From Nitrosomonadales bacterium (GTDB taxonomy: Bacteria > Pseudomonadota > Gammaproteobacteria > Burkholderiales > Gallionellaceae), in NCBI GenBank assembly GCA_016208015.1, contig JACQYW010000012.1, positions 310,001 through 374,000 on the forward strand: 64,000 nucleotides of DNA, written 5' to 3'. Position 1 is the stretch's first letter, and every line of letters starts with the position of its first letter. The notes beneath the pieces are model-generated. The model saw nothing but the letters and a program-made list of their open reading frames with translations, was not told the origin of the DNA and made no database searches. Both the position numbers and the translations under genes were made by a program. This document shows positions 26,685-36,292 of the stretch, in pieces.

Positions 26685-27521
26685 CTAGTTGCCGAACAGA
26701 TGCACCAGCCCGTCCAGCCCGACGAAGTTCAGCGCATAGCTGGCCTGCGCCCGCACCACCGGCTTGGCGTGGTAGGCGATGCTCACCCCCGCCTGCGCCA
26801 TCATCTTCAGGTCGTTGGCACCATCGCCCATCGCGATGACCTGCTCGGGTTGCAGCCCAAGTTCATTGCGCACCTGGTTCAGCCAGTCCGCCTTGCCCTG
26901 CGCATCCACGATCTTGCCTGATACCTCACCGGTAAGTTTTCCGGCCACGATCTGCAGTTGGTTGGCATGAGCGAAGTCGAGGCCGAGGCGCGCCTTCAGG
27001 CGCTCGGTAAAGAACACGAACCCGCCCGAGACCAGCAGCGTCCTGATACCGTGCTTCTTCAACTCCGCCAGCATCCTCTCGGCGCCGGGATTGGGTTTCA
27101 GGCGCTCTTCATAGACGCGCAACAAAGCGCTCTCGTCCAGCCCCTTCAGCAGGGCCACGCGGCGGCGCAGGCTTTCTGCGAAATCGATCTCGCCCCGCAT
27201 CGCCGACTCGGTGATCTCCGCCACCTGCGGCTTGATGCCCTGCATATCGGCGATCTCGTCGATGCACTCGATGTTGATGAGCGTGGAATCCATGTCCATC
27301 ACCACCAGGCCGAAATCGCAAAGCTGTTTGCCATGCGCGACGAAGCCGTAATCGATCTGGTGCTCGAAACAGTATGCAGCGATGCTGTCCTGCAGCTTGG
27401 CCTCGCGCAGGCGATAGAGGTGAGTGCCGACCTGTTCGATGCGGGCAGCGCCAGAAAGCTGGGCGAGGTGCTCGACCTGGACGGAAGGAATGTCGTGTAA
27501 GGCCTGAAGGATGAGGTTCAT
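26685..27521 (-). CDS. serB: Phosphoserine phosphatase SerB
   Basis: 278 residues. HAD-family motif I is VMDMDSTLIN (D76, D78), motif II LLVSGGF and motif III/IV AMGDGANDLKMM, the arrangement of SerB, which makes serine in the last step of its synthesis. The N-terminal 70 residues form the ACT-like domain. The ATG at 27521 (MNLILQALHD) is chosen; the in-frame extension upstream has no homology. Confidence 0.93.
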   Translation of the reverse strand: MNLILQALHDIPSVQVEHLAQLSGAARIEQVGTHLYRLREAKLQDSIAAYCFEHQIDYGFVAHGKQLCDFGLVVMDMDSTLINIECIDEIADMQGIKPQVAEITESAMRGEIDFAESLRRRVALLKGLDESALLRVYEERLKPNPGAERMLAELKKHGIRTLLVSGGFVFFTERLKARLGLDFAHANQLQIVAGKLTGEVSGKIVDAQGKADWLNQVRNELGLQPEQVIAMGDGANDLKMMAQAGVSIAYHAKPVVRAQASYALNFVGLDGLVHLFGN

Positions 27522-27701
27522 GTTCTGGTGATTCGTTCTCGCCAAAGCGCTAGTTCTAACAATATCGAAAGCGCAGCATTTTAATTCAACGGCAGCGGAT
27601 GACGGCAAGAAGTTGCGGGGCCGGGTGGTGCCGCCCGTGCGGTTCGCCTATCATGTTCTCGCATACACGTATTCGAACGGCCTAAACCCCAAGGAGGCAA
27701 G

Positions 27702-28442
27702 ATGAAGCACGCATACCCCCAACCTAACGCCATCCCCATGCGGCTGTTCATCGGACTGTTCGCAGCACTGGTCCTGGCGGGCTGCAAGACGACCTCCCAG
27801 ATCGTCGCCGACGACAAGCGAGTCTCGTTGCCATCGCTCAGGGTTGCGGTCAGTCTCGACGAAGGCACACAGGCTCCTGCCGCGCCGCAGACGGGCAAAG
27901 CCATCGAGTTCGGGCTGGTGCGGGCAAAAGGTAATGGTGAACAGACACTTGCAACCGGACGCCCGCCCATCATCTACAGCAACACGACGTTCCTGGCGCC
28001 GGAGCAGCTCAGGAATGATTTCGACATCAACTATGCAGACATCTTGTTCCGCTGGCGCAAGTTCTTCCGCGAGCGGGCGCTGGGTCTGGAGTTGTCCGGC
28101 GGCATCGGCCATACCTCAATGGGGTTGACCGTGTCCTCGGCTACGCAAAATGCTTCCGCCCGCTTCAACAATTATGGTGCACAAGGCGGAGTCGGTCTCG
28201 TCTGGCGCATGCGTCCCGGCACCAGCCTGCATGCGCATGTGTCCGGTTTCGCCGGGCGTGATGAGGTCGGTCTCAGAGATATGGGGCGCTACCAGTTGTT
28301 CTTGGCGCAGGCGCTCGGGGATAACCTCGCCCTGCGCGCGGGCTATGCCAAATGGGAAGTGAACGGGAAAAGCGGGTACGGGGCATCGGATTTCCGCATG
28401 ACGTTCAGCGGGCCGACACTCGATGTGGGCTTGAATTTCTAG
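27702..28442 (+). CDS. Lipoprotein of unknown function, beta-strand rich
   Basis: 246 residues, not recognised. The N-terminal hydrophobic stretch ends in a lipobox (ALVLAGCKTT), indicating acylation and an envelope location. The rest alternates polar and aromatic residues (LELSGGIGHTSMGL, GGVGLVWRMRPGTSLHAHVS) and ends GPTLDVGLNF with a C-terminal Phe, as in outer-membrane beta-barrels. A strong AAGGAGG precedes the ATG. A second, truncated copy of its last 38 codons lies at 29889-30017. Confidence 0.7.
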   Translation: MKHAYPQPNAIPMRLFIGLFAALVLAGCKTTSQIVADDKRVSLPSLRVAVSLDEGTQAPAAPQTGKAIEFGLVRAKGNGEQTLATGRPPIIYSNTTFLAPEQLRNDFDINYADILFRWRKFFRERALGLELSGGIGHTSMGLTVSSATQNASARFNNYGAQGGVGLVWRMRPGTSLHAHVSGFAGRDEVGLRDMGRYQLFLAQALGDNLALRAGYAKWEVNGKSGYGASDFRMTFSGPTLDVGLNF

Positions 28443-28477
28443 GCAACAACCAGCAGCAAGTTTGCCGTCGAGCAACC

Positions 28478-28502
28478 AACCGGGGCATGCCCCGGTTTTT
28501 TT
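28478..28502 (+). terminator. Rho-independent terminator of the lipoprotein gene
   Basis: AACCGGGG (28478-28485), loop CATG, CCCCGGTT (28490-28497), ending in a run of seven T. It lies 36 bp past the lipoprotein stop codon and before the convergent HxlR-family gene. Confidence 0.9.
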
Positions 28503-28512
28503 CCGTTACGCT

Positions 28513-28902
28513 TCAGCCCGAACGCTTCTGCTGTGCTGTCATGATCTTCGGCAGATTGATCTCGATCCAGTCGGTCAGCGCCTCCACCTGCGTGCCGATG
28601 CCTTCGCCCAGTGCGGTCAGGTTGTATTCCACATGCGGCGGCACCACCGGGTGCGACACCCGGTCGATGAAGCCGTCCTGTTCCAGTTGCTGCAGCGTCT
28701 GCGCCAGCATCTTCTCGCTCACCCCGCCGATCTTGCGCCGCAGCTCGCTGAAGCGGTGCGTGCCTTCCTTTAGCGCGACCAGCACCAGCACGCCCCAGCG
28801 GCTGGTGACGTGATTCAGTATCGCGCGCGAAGGGCATGCTTCGGCAAAGACCTCGCCGCGCCTGATCTTTGATGACAGTTTTCCGATATCCGTATTGGTC
28901 AT
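28513..28902 (-). CDS. HxlR-family transcriptional regulator (QorR/YtfH-like)
   Basis: 129 residues. The winged helix (ILNHVTSRWGVLVLVALKEG, FSELRRKIGGVSEKML, VEYNLTALG) is that of HxlR regulators. A single cysteine, C23 in EACPSR, sits at the place where QorR/HypR-type members sense oxidants or electrophiles. It is divergent from the quinone reductase gene with the operator between them, the same pairing as ytfH/ytfG in E. coli. ATG at 28902 is chosen over an upstream in-frame start inside the operator region. Confidence 0.87.
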   Translation of the reverse strand: MTNTDIGKLSSKIRRGEVFAEACPSRAILNHVTSRWGVLVLVALKEGTHRFSELRRKIGGVSEKMLAQTLQQLEQDGFIDRVSHPVVPPHVEYNLTALGEGIGTQVEALTDWIEINLPKIMTAQQKRSG

Positions 28903-28923
28903 GACACTTACCTTTTTGTACGT

Positions 28924-28940
28924 ACTTACTAAGAGTAAGT
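28924..28940. promoter_or_regulatory. Perfect palindrome, probable HxlR-family operator
   Basis: ACTTACT-AAG-AGTAAGT is a perfect inverted repeat of 7-bp arms with a 3-bp spacer. It lies 22 bp upstream of the regulator start and 58 bp upstream of qorB. Site and position fit mutual repression of both genes by the regulator. Confidence 0.7.
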
Positions 28941-28998
28941 GTAACGGATATTCTTCGATTACCAAATCCCCAATTTAACGAAGAAGAAAGGAAACATC

Positions 28999-29847
28999 AT
29001 GATCGTCATCACTGGAGCTACCGGCCAATTGGGCCATCTGGTCATCAAGACCCTGCTGAAAAAAGTCCCCGCATCCGGCATCGTCGCCGCCGTGCGCAAT
29101 GTGGAAAAAGCCAAAGACCTCGCCGCGTTGGGCGTGCAGGTGCGCTATGCCGATTACAGCAAGCCTGAAACCTGGGATGCCGCGCTGAAAGGTGCGGACA
29201 AGGTGCTGCTGATCTCGTCCAGCGAGATCGGGCAGCGCGCCAAACAACATAAATCAGTCATCGACGCCGCCAAGCGCGCGGGCGTGAAATTGCTGGCCTA
29301 CACCAGCGTGCTGCATGCCGACACCTCGCCGCTCGGGCTGGCCGCCGAACACAGGGAGACCGAGGCTTATATCCGCGCCTCTGGCGTTCCCTCCGTATTG
29401 CTGCGCCATGGCTGGTACACCGAGAACTACACGGCGGGCATCCCCGGCGCACTGGCGCACGGTGCAGTGTATGGCTGTGCCGGCAATGGCCGCATATCCT
29501 CGGCCACGCGCGCCGACTATGCCGAAGCCGATGTCGCCGCGCTGACCGCAGACAACCAGGTCGGGAAAGTCTATGAACTGGCGGGCGATACTGCCTTCAC
29601 GCTGACCGAACTGGCGGCGGAAATATCGCGCCAGTCCGGCAAGAACATCGGCTATGTAAACCTGCCGCAAGCCGAATACAAGAACGTGCTGGTTAAGGCG
29701 GGATTGCCGGAAGTGGTCGCTGAACTACTCTCCGATTCCGATACAGGCGTTTCCAAAGGCGGGCTGTTCGACGACGGGCATCAACTGAGCAAACTTATCG
29801 GCAGGCCGACAACGGCGTTGGCTGTGGCGGTGATGGCTGCGATGTAA
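28999..29847 (+). CDS. qorB: NAD(P)H:quinone oxidoreductase, QorB/YtfG-like
   Basis: 282 residues, NmrA-type Rossmann fold. The nucleotide-binding motif ITGATGQLGHLVIKTLLKKV starts at residue 4, and YTSVLHADTSPLGLAAEHRE and DTGVSKGGLFDDG closely match E. coli YtfG (QorB). It reduces quinones with NADPH and protects against quinone stress. AAAGGAAAC precedes the ATG. Regulated, by inference, by the divergent HxlR-family gene. Confidence 0.9.
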   Translation: MIVITGATGQLGHLVIKTLLKKVPASGIVAAVRNVEKAKDLAALGVQVRYADYSKPETWDAALKGADKVLLISSSEIGQRAKQHKSVIDAAKRAGVKLLAYTSVLHADTSPLGLAAEHRETEAYIRASGVPSVLLRHGWYTENYTAGIPGALAHGAVYGCAGNGRISSATRADYAEADVAALTADNQVGKVYELAGDTAFTLTELAAEISRQSGKNIGYVNLPQAEYKNVLVKAGLPEVVAELLSDSDTGVSKGGLFDDGHQLSKLIGRPTTALAVAVMAAM

Positions 29848-29852
29848 TAACG

Positions 29853-29876
29853 AAGGGCGGGTCTCGGCCTGCCCTT
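29853..29876 (+). terminator. Weak hairpin after qorB
   Basis: AAGGGC (29853-29858) pairs with GCCCTT (29871-29876), extended by GG/CC with one wobble. No T-run follows, so termination strength is uncertain. Confidence 0.35.
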
Positions 29877-29888
29877 GAAACAAATGCG

Positions 29889-30017
29889 ATGCTGGGCCGT
29901 TTAACGCTGCGTGCTGGCTACGCCAAAGGGGAAGTGAGCGGGAAGAGCGGACTGGGAGCATCGGACTTCCGCATGACGTTTAGCGGGCCGACGCTAGATG
30001 TGGGGCTGAACTTCTGA
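29889..30017 (+). pseudogene. Truncated duplicate of the 27702-28442 lipoprotein gene
   Basis: This stretch encodes a 42-residue open frame whose last 38 residues (LRAGYAKGEVSGKSG onward, ending GPTLDVGLNF) match the C-terminus of the lipoprotein 1.5 kb upstream with few changes. It has lost the signal peptide and most of the body. The ATG at 29889 is probably fortuitous. It looks like the remnant of a tandem paralogue separated by the qorB pair. Confidence 0.8.
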
Positions 30018-30117
30018 GGTGGCGGCTGAAATAAATGTAAGGCTGACCCATTTAGCGGGTGCCCACCATACATAGGTAGGACAGGCAAAACTATTCGACC
30101 CCGGTAACATGGGGAGG

Positions 30118-30792
30118 TTAATGACCGCGGTAGGTACGGAGCGGGTCATTTGTGTTTCGCTGATCGCCAGGAAGACGCATTATTATCCCTCCGGCAAATA
30201 GATAGTGTTCGAAATCGCAGTTGCTTTTTGCGACAATCAACTCTTTTGTCTCCTGTACCTCCATTCTGGATGCGAGTTCTGGGTAGTGCTCAACCAAGAA
30301 GCGCTTGGCATTTTCTGGAGCTGACGAATACGTGTAACTGACTTTTCCGCTTGCTTTTCTGCTTTCCGGATTCTCGATTACGTAGTCGTAACTGACGTCT
30401 CCGATATAGGTGACTCGACCAGCAGGAGCTTCAAATGCTAGCACCTTATTCCCGCTGCAAGGTGTGTACCTTCTGCTGTGATGTCCCTTGGGTCGAATCT
30501 GCGCAATACCGTAGTTGTCATTTCCGGTGCGCGATCGGATTTTCACAACGATATATCCCTTTTCCGGAAAAACATTTGTAGTGATAGTTCCATAACTGTT
30601 TATAGACCAGTACCCATCATTTGTTATGGTTCCACTTTCGAAAGCGATTTGATAGGCCGGGGTGACACCGAGAATAACGACGGACTCCTTCAAACCGATT
30701 GGGGTGGAAGTATTGGGGGCAAGATTCGATGTATTGGCGCAAGAAGACACCAATCCGGCAATGAGGAGCAGTAGTGGGATAAGTGGCTTCAT
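30118..30792 (-). CDS. Lipoprotein of unknown function
   Basis: 224 residues, not recognised. The signal peptide ends in a lipobox (GLVSSCANTS). The mature part has several beta-like strands (YGTITTNVFPEKGYIVVKI, VTYIGDVSYDYVIE) and ends in a hydrophobic segment (LFAGGIIMRLPG). Base composition is distinctly more AT-rich than the neighbours, which hints at recent acquisition. The ATG at 30792 gives a standard signal peptide; an ATG 11 codons upstream would lengthen it. Confidence 0.65.
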   Translation of the reverse strand: MKPLIPLLLLIAGLVSSCANTSNLAPNTSTPIGLKESVVILGVTPAYQIAFESGTITNDGYWSINSYGTITTNVFPEKGYIVVKIRSRTGNDNYGIAQIRPKGHHSRRYTPCSGNKVLAFEAPAGRVTYIGDVSYDYVIENPESRKASGKVSYTYSSAPENAKRFLVEHYPELASRMEVQETKELIVAKSNCDFEHYLFAGGIIMRLPGDQRNTNDPLRTYRGH

Positions 30793-30831
30793 TTTCAACA
30801 AAAATGGGTCAGTCATGCGGTCCAATATACC

Positions 30832-33800
30832 TCATTTCAACTCCTTGAAGAAATTCACCACTGCCAGCACCCGCTGCTGCAGATCCCCATACTTCAGTTC
30901 GATGCGGAGCTTGTCCTGTCCCGCCATCTTGATATGCCGTTTGCTCTGGATCATGGTGATGACCTTCATCGGGTCGATGGGCGGGTTGGGCACGAACTGA
31001 ATGACGATGGCTTCAGACGAAGCATCCACTTTGCTGATGCCCAGCGGTTTGGCTGCGATGCGCAGGCGGTGGCTGTCGAGCAGGGTCTGTGCGGGTTCAG
31101 GCAGCAGGCCGAAGCGGTCGATCAACTCTTGCTGCATGTCGTCCAGGTCTTCTTGCGTGTTGCAGTGCGCGAGGCGTTTGTAGATGACCAGGCGCTGGTG
31201 GATGTCGCCGCAGTAGTCGTTGGGCAGCAGTGCCGGTGTGTGCAGGTTGATCTCGGTGGTCACGCCCAGCGGGTGCGCCATGTCCGGTTCGAGGCCTTGC
31301 CTGAGCGAGGAGATGGCGGCGCTCAGCATGTCGTTGTAGAGCGAAAAGCCGATCTCCTGCATTTCGCCGCTTTGCGATTCGCCCAGCACCTCGCCCGCGC
31401 CGCGTATTTCCAGGTCGTGCATGGCGAGGAAGAAACCGCTGCCCAATTGTTCCATGGCCTGGATCGCTTCGAGGCGTTTCTTGGCCTGCGCGGTGAGGCC
31501 GTCCATGCTGTCCACCAGCAGGTAGGCATAAGCCTGGTGGTGCGAACGGCCGACGCGGCCGCGCAACTGGTGCAACTGTGCGAGGCCGAAGCGGTCGGCG
31601 CGGTTCATGATGATGGTGTTGGCCGTAGGAACGTCAATTCCCGTTTCAATAATCGTGGAGCACAGAAGCACGTTGAAGCGCTGGTGGGTGAAGTCGCGCA
31701 TCACCGCTTCCAGATCGCGTTCGCCCATCTGGCCGTGCGCCACGCGGATGCGCGCTTCCGGCAGCAGCGTCTCCAGTTTCTCCAGCATGTTGTTGATGGT
31801 GTCGACTTCGTTGTGCAGGAAGTACACCTGCCCGCCGCGCTTGAGCTCACGCAACACGGCTTCGCGGATGATGCCCTGGCTGAAGCCGCTGACGAAGGTT
31901 TTGATCGACAGGCGGCGCTGCGGCGCGGTGGCGATCACCGAGAAATCGCGCAGGCCTTCCAGCGACATCGCCAGCGTGCGCGGGATGGGCGTGGCGGTGA
32001 GCGTGAGCACATCCACTTCGGCGCGCAGCGCCTTGAGGCGTTCCTTCTGTTGCACGCCGAAGCGGTGTTCTTCGTCGAGGATGACCAGACCGAGGTTGTG
32101 GAACTTCACATCCTTCTGGATCAGCTTGTGCGTGCCGATCACGATGTCCAGCTTGCCTTCGGCCAAATCCTTCAGCGCCTGCGTCACTTCTTTGGCCGAG
32201 CGGAAGCGCGACAGTTCGGCGATCTTGATCGGCCAGTCGGCGAAACGGTTGGAGAAGTTCTGGAAATGCTGTTCGGCCAACAGCGTGGTGGGCACCAGCA
32301 CCGCGACCTGCTTGCCATCCATCACCGCGACAAACGCGGCGCGCAACGCCACTTCGGTCTTGCCGAAACCCACATCGCCGCAGATGAGCCTGTCCATCGG
32401 CTTGCCGGATTGCAGATCGAGCAGCACCGCCTCGATGGCGGCGGCCTGGTCGGCGGTCTCTTCGAAACCGAATCCGGCGGCGAAGGCTTCATAGTCGTGA
32501 TAGGTGAGCTTGAAGGCATGGCCTTTTCGCGTGGCGCGCTGGGCGTAGATGTTGAGCAGTTCGGCGGCGGTGTCGCGCACTTGCAGCATGGCGCGGCGCT
32601 TGGCCTTGTCCCAAGTGCCGCTGCCCAACTTGTGCAAAGGTGCCGCTTCCGGCGAGCCGCCGCTGTAGCGGCTGATGACGTGCAACTGCGAGACGGGCAC
32701 GTACAACTTGTCGCTGCCTGCGTACTCCAGCAGCAAAAATTCGTTCTCGCCTTCGCCGAGGTCGAGGTTCACCAGACCCTGATAGCGTGCGATGCCGTGC
32801 TGCTCGTGCACCACCGGATCGCCCGGCTTGAGCTCGGACAGGTCGCGCAGCATGCCTTCGACATTGCTCTTTTTCGCGGCACGCGCGGCGCGGCTTCTGG
32901 GTTGCGCGGCATACAGCTCGGTTTCGGTGACGATGGCGAGCTTCTCGTCCGGCAGGGCGAAGCCGATCTGGACGGGGCCGACGCCGAGCATGAACTTGTC
33001 TTTGCCGGCGAGGAAGGATGCGTAGTCCTCGCACACGGCGGGCAGCAGGCCGTATTCCTTGAGGTAGCCGGACATGATCTCGCGACGGCCCAGGCTGTCG
33101 GCGAGCAACAGCACGCGCCCGGTGTAGATTTCCAGGAAGTTCTGGAAGGCGTGGGTGGGGACTTCGGCGCGGCGGTCTACGGCGATGGGGGGGATGGCGG
33201 CGGTCGAACAGGATGCCAGTGTCGCCCCCGCTTCATTGGCGACGATATCGATCCGCGCAAACTCCTTCGCCCGGATAAAAAACTGCTCCCCGTCCAGAAA
33301 CAACTCTTTCGTCTCCAGCAACGGCCGCTGCGGATCGCCGCGCAGCAGGTTGTAGCGCGAGGCCGCATCCTTGCCGAAGGTGGCGATGGCCGCGTCCACG
33401 TCGTGGTGCAGGCACAGCGTGGCGTGCTTGGGCAGATAGTCGAATAGCGTCGCGGTCTGCTCGAAGAACAGCGGCAGGTAATATTCGATGCCCGCCGGGG
33501 CGATGCCCTTGCTCACGTCTTTATAGATGCGCGACTTGGACGGGTCGCCCTCGAACCGGTCCCTGAAATTTTGACGGAAGGTGGCCTGGCCTTTTTCGTC
33601 CATGGGGAATTCGCGTGCGGGCAGCAGGCGGACCTCCGGGACCGGGTACAGGGTGCGCTGGCTGTCGACGTCGAAGGTGGCGATGGACTCGATCTCGTCG
33701 TCGAACAAATCGAGGCGATAGGGCAGCACGCTGCCCATGGCGAACAAGTCGACGATGCCGCCGCGCACGCAGTATTCGCCGGGGGTGAGCACCTGCTGCA

Positions 33801-34275
33801 CGTGGTTGTAACCGGCCAATGTCATCTGCTGGCGGAAAGCGTCGAGGTCTAGGCGTTCGCCTTTTTTCAAAAAGAAGGTGTAAGCGGCCAGATAGGACAC
33901 CGGCGGCAGCGGGTACAGGGCGGTGGTGATCGGCACCACGATGACATCAGTCGCATTGCTGCGGATATGGTGCAGCGTGGCCAGACGCTCCGAGACCAGG
34001 TCCTGGTGCGGGGAGAAGTGGTCGTAGGGCAGGGTCTCCCAGTCCGGCAGCAGGTGCACGCGCAGTTTCGGGTCGAAGAATGGGATCTCCTCCACCAGTC
34101 GCTGTGCTTCCAGCGCATTGGCGGCAATCACCACCAGCGGCGATTGCTTGGCAGCGAGCTGAGCCAAGGCAAGTGCATCGGAGGAACCCGTTAGATTCGT
34201 GTAACGCGGGCGAGAATGGGCGGAAGAAAAAAGCACGGCGGACAACCTGAAACAAAGGCGCGCATTATAAGCCAC
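30832..34275 (-). CDS. mfd: Transcription-repair coupling factor Mfd
   Basis: 1147 residues, the normal Mfd length. An N-terminal UvrB-like module ([18 protein letters not shown]) recruits UvrA. It is followed by the RNA-polymerase-interacting domain ([16 protein letters not shown]), RecG-type helicase motifs ([36 protein letters not shown]) and the C-terminal TRCF domain. Mfd removes stalled RNA polymerase and directs nucleotide excision repair. Start GTG at 34275; the exact start is uncertain. Divergent from ispD. Confidence 0.94.
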   Translation of the reverse strand: MAYNARLCFRLSAVLFSSAHSRPRYTNLTGSSDALALAQLAAKQSPLVVIAANALEAQRLVEEIPFFDPKLRVHLLPDWETLPYDHFSPHQDLVSERLATLHHIRSNATDVIVVPITTALYPLPPVSYLAAYTFFLKKGERLDLDAFRQQMTLAGYNHVQQVLTPGEYCVRGGIVDLFAMGSVLPYRLDLFDDEIESIATFDVDSQRTLYPVPEVRLLPAREFPMDEKGQATFRQNFRDRFEGDPSKSRIYKDVSKGIAPAGIEYYLPLFFEQTATLFDYLPKHATLCLHHDVDAAIATFGKDAASRYNLLRGDPQRPLLETKELFLDGEQFFIRAKEFARIDIVANEAGATLASCSTAAIPPIAVDRRAEVPTHAFQNFLEIYTGRVLLLADSLGRREIMSGYLKEYGLLPAVCEDYASFLAGKDKFMLGVGPVQIGFALPDEKLAIVTETELYAAQPRSRAARAAKKSNVEGMLRDLSELKPGDPVVHEQHGIARYQGLVNLDLGEGENEFLLLEYAGSDKLYVPVSQLHVISRYSGGSPEAAPLHKLGSGTWDKAKRRAMLQVRDTAAELLNIYAQRATRKGHAFKLTYHDYEAFAAGFGFEETADQAAAIEAVLLDLQSGKPMDRLICGDVGFGKTEVALRAAFVAVMDGKQVAVLVPTTLLAEQHFQNFSNRFADWPIKIAELSRFRSAKEVTQALKDLAEGKLDIVIGTHKLIQKDVKFHNLGLVILDEEHRFGVQQKERLKALRAEVDVLTLTATPIPRTLAMSLEGLRDFSVIATAPQRRLSIKTFVSGFSQGIIREAVLRELKRGGQVYFLHNEVDTINNMLEKLETLLPEARIRVAHGQMGERDLEAVMRDFTHQRFNVLLCSTIIETGIDVPTANTIIMNRADRFGLAQLHQLRGRVGRSHHQAYAYLLVDSMDGLTAQAKKRLEAIQAMEQLGSGFFLAMHDLEIRGAGEVLGESQSGEMQEIGFSLYNDMLSAAISSLRQGLEPDMAHPLGVTTEINLHTPALLPNDYCGDIHQRLVIYKRLAHCNTQEDLDDMQQELIDRFGLLPEPAQTLLDSHRLRIAAKPLGISKVDASSEAIVIQFVPNPPIDPMKVITMIQSKRHIKMAGQDKLRIELKYGDLQQRVLAVVNFFKELK

Positions 34276-34306
34276 GCGGCCCGTCCTCCTGTTTTACAAT
34301 TCGCTT

Positions 34307-34990
34307 ATGTCCGAATTCCACGCTTTAGTCCCCGCCGCCGGTTTCGGCGCGCGCATGGGCAACGAGTTGCCCAAGCAATATCTCGATCTGGCCGGGAGGC
34401 CCATGATCTGGCACGCGCTTTCCACTTTGTGCGCCAATTCAAACATCAAGACCGTGTTCGTGGTGCTGGCGCCGGGCGACGAATTTTTTGCACGCTACGA
34501 CTGGTCGCATTGCGCGGGCAAGCTGGCGCCGCTGTATTGCGGCGGCGCGACCCGTGCCGAGAGCGTGGCCAACGGCCTGCTGGTATCGGAGATGGAGCCG
34601 GACGACTGGGTGCTGGTGCACGATGCGGCGCGGCCCTGCCTGAGCGCGCACCTGCTGTCGCGCATGATCAGCGAACTGCGCCACGATCCGGTCGGCGGCA
34701 TCCTGGCCGTACCGGTAGCGGACACCCTGAAACGCGCCGACTCGCAGCAGCGTATCGCCCACACCGAGCCGCGCGAAGGCCTGTGGCAGGCACAGACGCC
34801 GCAGATGTTTCGCGCGGGGTTGCTGGGCGAAGCCCTGGCGCGCTGCAACACCGTCACCGACGAAGCTTCCGCCGTCGAGGCGATGGGGCTGCATCCCAGA
34901 CTGGTGGGCAGCGACAGCAGCAATTTCAAGGTGACGTATCCGCAGGACATCGAGTTGGCTGAGTTGTTGTTAAAAGACAAAAGCAATTAG
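34307..34990 (+). CDS. ispD: 2-C-methyl-D-erythritol 4-phosphate cytidylyltransferase IspD
   Basis: 227 residues. The nucleotide-binding loop [19 protein letters not shown] and the DAARPCLS motif are diagnostic. IspD joins CTP and MEP in the non-mevalonate isoprenoid pathway, supplying ubiquinone and undecaprenyl precursors. ispF follows after a 154-bp repeat-filled gap. Confidence 0.95.
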   Translation: MSEFHALVPAAGFGARMGNELPKQYLDLAGRPMIWHALSTLCANSNIKTVFVVLAPGDEFFARYDWSHCAGKLAPLYCGGATRAESVANGLLVSEMEPDDWVLVHDAARPCLSAHLLSRMISELRHDPVGGILAVPVADTLKRADSQQRIAHTEPREGLWQAQTPQMFRAGLLGEALARCNTVTDEASAVEAMGLHPRLVGSDSSNFKVTYPQDIELAELLLKDKSN

Positions 34991-35117
34991 CCACAGAGAG
35001 CAGAGCGTGTGTTGTTGGGGCTTTAGCCCCTTACAACCACTGCCTACCCCGTGCGGGTGCAGAGCACACAGAGAAACCCCCGCCGCATTCTCTGTGACCT
35101 CTGTGTTCTCTGTGGCT
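34989..35117. repeat. Composite inverted repeat between ispD and ispF
   Basis: The ends AGCCACAGAGAGCAGAG and CTCTGTGTTCTCTGTGGCT are inverted copies. Inside are a CACAGAGAA/TTCTCTGTG pair and a GGGGCT-TT-AGCCCC hairpin (35017-35030). The element fills the whole gap between the two genes, and the transcript could fold into one long hairpin. No coding capacity is seen. Confidence 0.7.
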
Positions 35118-35144
35118 TGTTTAAGGTTTTGATTGAGAGGTCAT

Positions 35145-35615
35145 ATGCGTATAGGTCAAGGATTCGACGTTCATCAACTGGTCGCTGGGCGCAGGCTCAT
35201 CATCGGCGGCGTGGATATCCCGCATGAGAAAGGCCTGCTCGGCCACTCCGATGCCGATGTCCTGCTGCACGCCATCTGCGATGCTTTGCTCGGTGCGGCG
35301 GCACTGGGCGATATCGGCAAACATTACGCCGACACCGATGCCAAATTCAAGGATATCAATAGCCGCATCCTGCTGCGCGACGTGGCGGACAAGATCAAGG
35401 CATCGGGTTACCGCATCGGCAACGTCGATGCCACCATCATCGCGCAAGCACCCAAGATGGCGCCGCATATCCCGCAGATGGTCGCCAACATCGCCGCCGA
35501 CCTTGGCATCGCGGCGAGCGCGGTGAACGTGAAGGCGACCACCACCGAACAACTCGGCTACACCGGACGCAGCGAAGGCATCGCGGCGCAGGCCGTGGCT
35601 TTGCTGCTGACCTGA
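35145..35615 (+). CDS. ispF: 2-C-methyl-D-erythritol 2,4-cyclodiphosphate synthase IspF
   Basis: 156 residues. Zinc ligands in GFDVHQL (D8, H10) and [11 protein letters not shown], plus [17 protein letters not shown], are family signatures. IspF forms the cyclodiphosphate in the MEP pathway. The ATG at 35145 follows GAGAGG; its stop overlaps the tsaB start (TGATG). Confidence 0.95.
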   Translation: MRIGQGFDVHQLVAGRRLIIGGVDIPHEKGLLGHSDADVLLHAICDALLGAAALGDIGKHYADTDAKFKDINSRILLRDVADKIKASGYRIGNVDATIIAQAPKMAPHIPQMVANIAADLGIAASAVNVKATTTEQLGYTGRSEGIAAQAVALLLT

Positions 35616-36292
35616 TGAAGATACTTGCAATAGAAACGTCCACCGAGTACTGCTCGGTCGCACTGTGGCAGGACGGCGGCGTGAGCGGGCGTTGCGAGCT
35701 GGTCGGGCAGAAACATTCCGAAGTGCTGCTGGCGATGCTGGATGCATTGCTCACGGATGCGGGCATCAAGATAAAACAGATCGAGGGCATCGCGTTCGGC
35801 AAAGGCCCGGGTTCATTTACCGGGGTACGCATCGCCTGCGGGGTGGCTCAGGGTCTGGCGCTCGGCGCCGATGTCGGAGTGGTCGGTGTGTGTACCCTGC
35901 AAGCACTGGCCGAAGCGTCCGGCAAGGACAAGGTCATCGCCGCGCTGGATGCGCGCATGGGCGAACTGTATCTGGCGGCTTATGAGCAACGGAACGGTGT
36001 GTGGATCGAGGTGATCGCACCTTGCCTGTGCAGGGCCGATGCGGCACCCAATGTGACTGGTGAGGGTTGGTTCGGCGTCGGCAGCGGTTTTGCGGTCGGA
36101 GGCGAGGCATTGCAGGCGCGGTACGCAAAACAATTGTGCGGTATGGATGCGCAAGCCGTGCCGCAGGCTGCTGCGGTGGTGCGCCTCGCGGCAGGCGAAT
36201 TCGTCCAAGGCAACTCGGTGGATGCGGCGCTGGCCCTGCCGCTCTATCTGCGCGACAAGGTGGCGCTGAAGACCAGCGAGCGCACGGCATGA
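35615..36292 (+). CDS. tsaB: tRNA threonylcarbamoyladenosine biosynthesis protein TsaB
   Basis: 225 residues. An ASKHA-fold protein with the opening ILAIETSTEYCSVALWQDG, then GKGPGSFTGVRIACGVAQGLA, both diagnostic of TsaB. It forms the TsaBDE complex that makes t6A on ANN-decoding tRNAs. Overlaps ispF by one base and rimI by 4 bp. Confidence 0.94.
   Translation: MKILAIETSTEYCSVALWQDGGVSGRCELVGQKHSEVLLAMLDALLTDAGIKIKQIEGIAFGKGPGSFTGVRIACGVAQGLALGADVGVVGVCTLQALAEASGKDKVIAALDARMGELYLAAYEQRNGVWIEVIAPCLCRADAAPNVTGEGWFGVGSGFAVGGEALQARYAKQLCGMDAQAVPQAAAVVRLAAGEFVQGNSVDAALALPLYLRDKVALKTSERTA

Noticed and set aside
30934..33447. Long plus-strand open frame opposite mfd
   Set aside because: It is an antisense shadow of the GC-rich mfd gene; its protein is a low-complexity run of His, Val, Gln and Asp with no domain, and it has no ribosome binding site or promoter.
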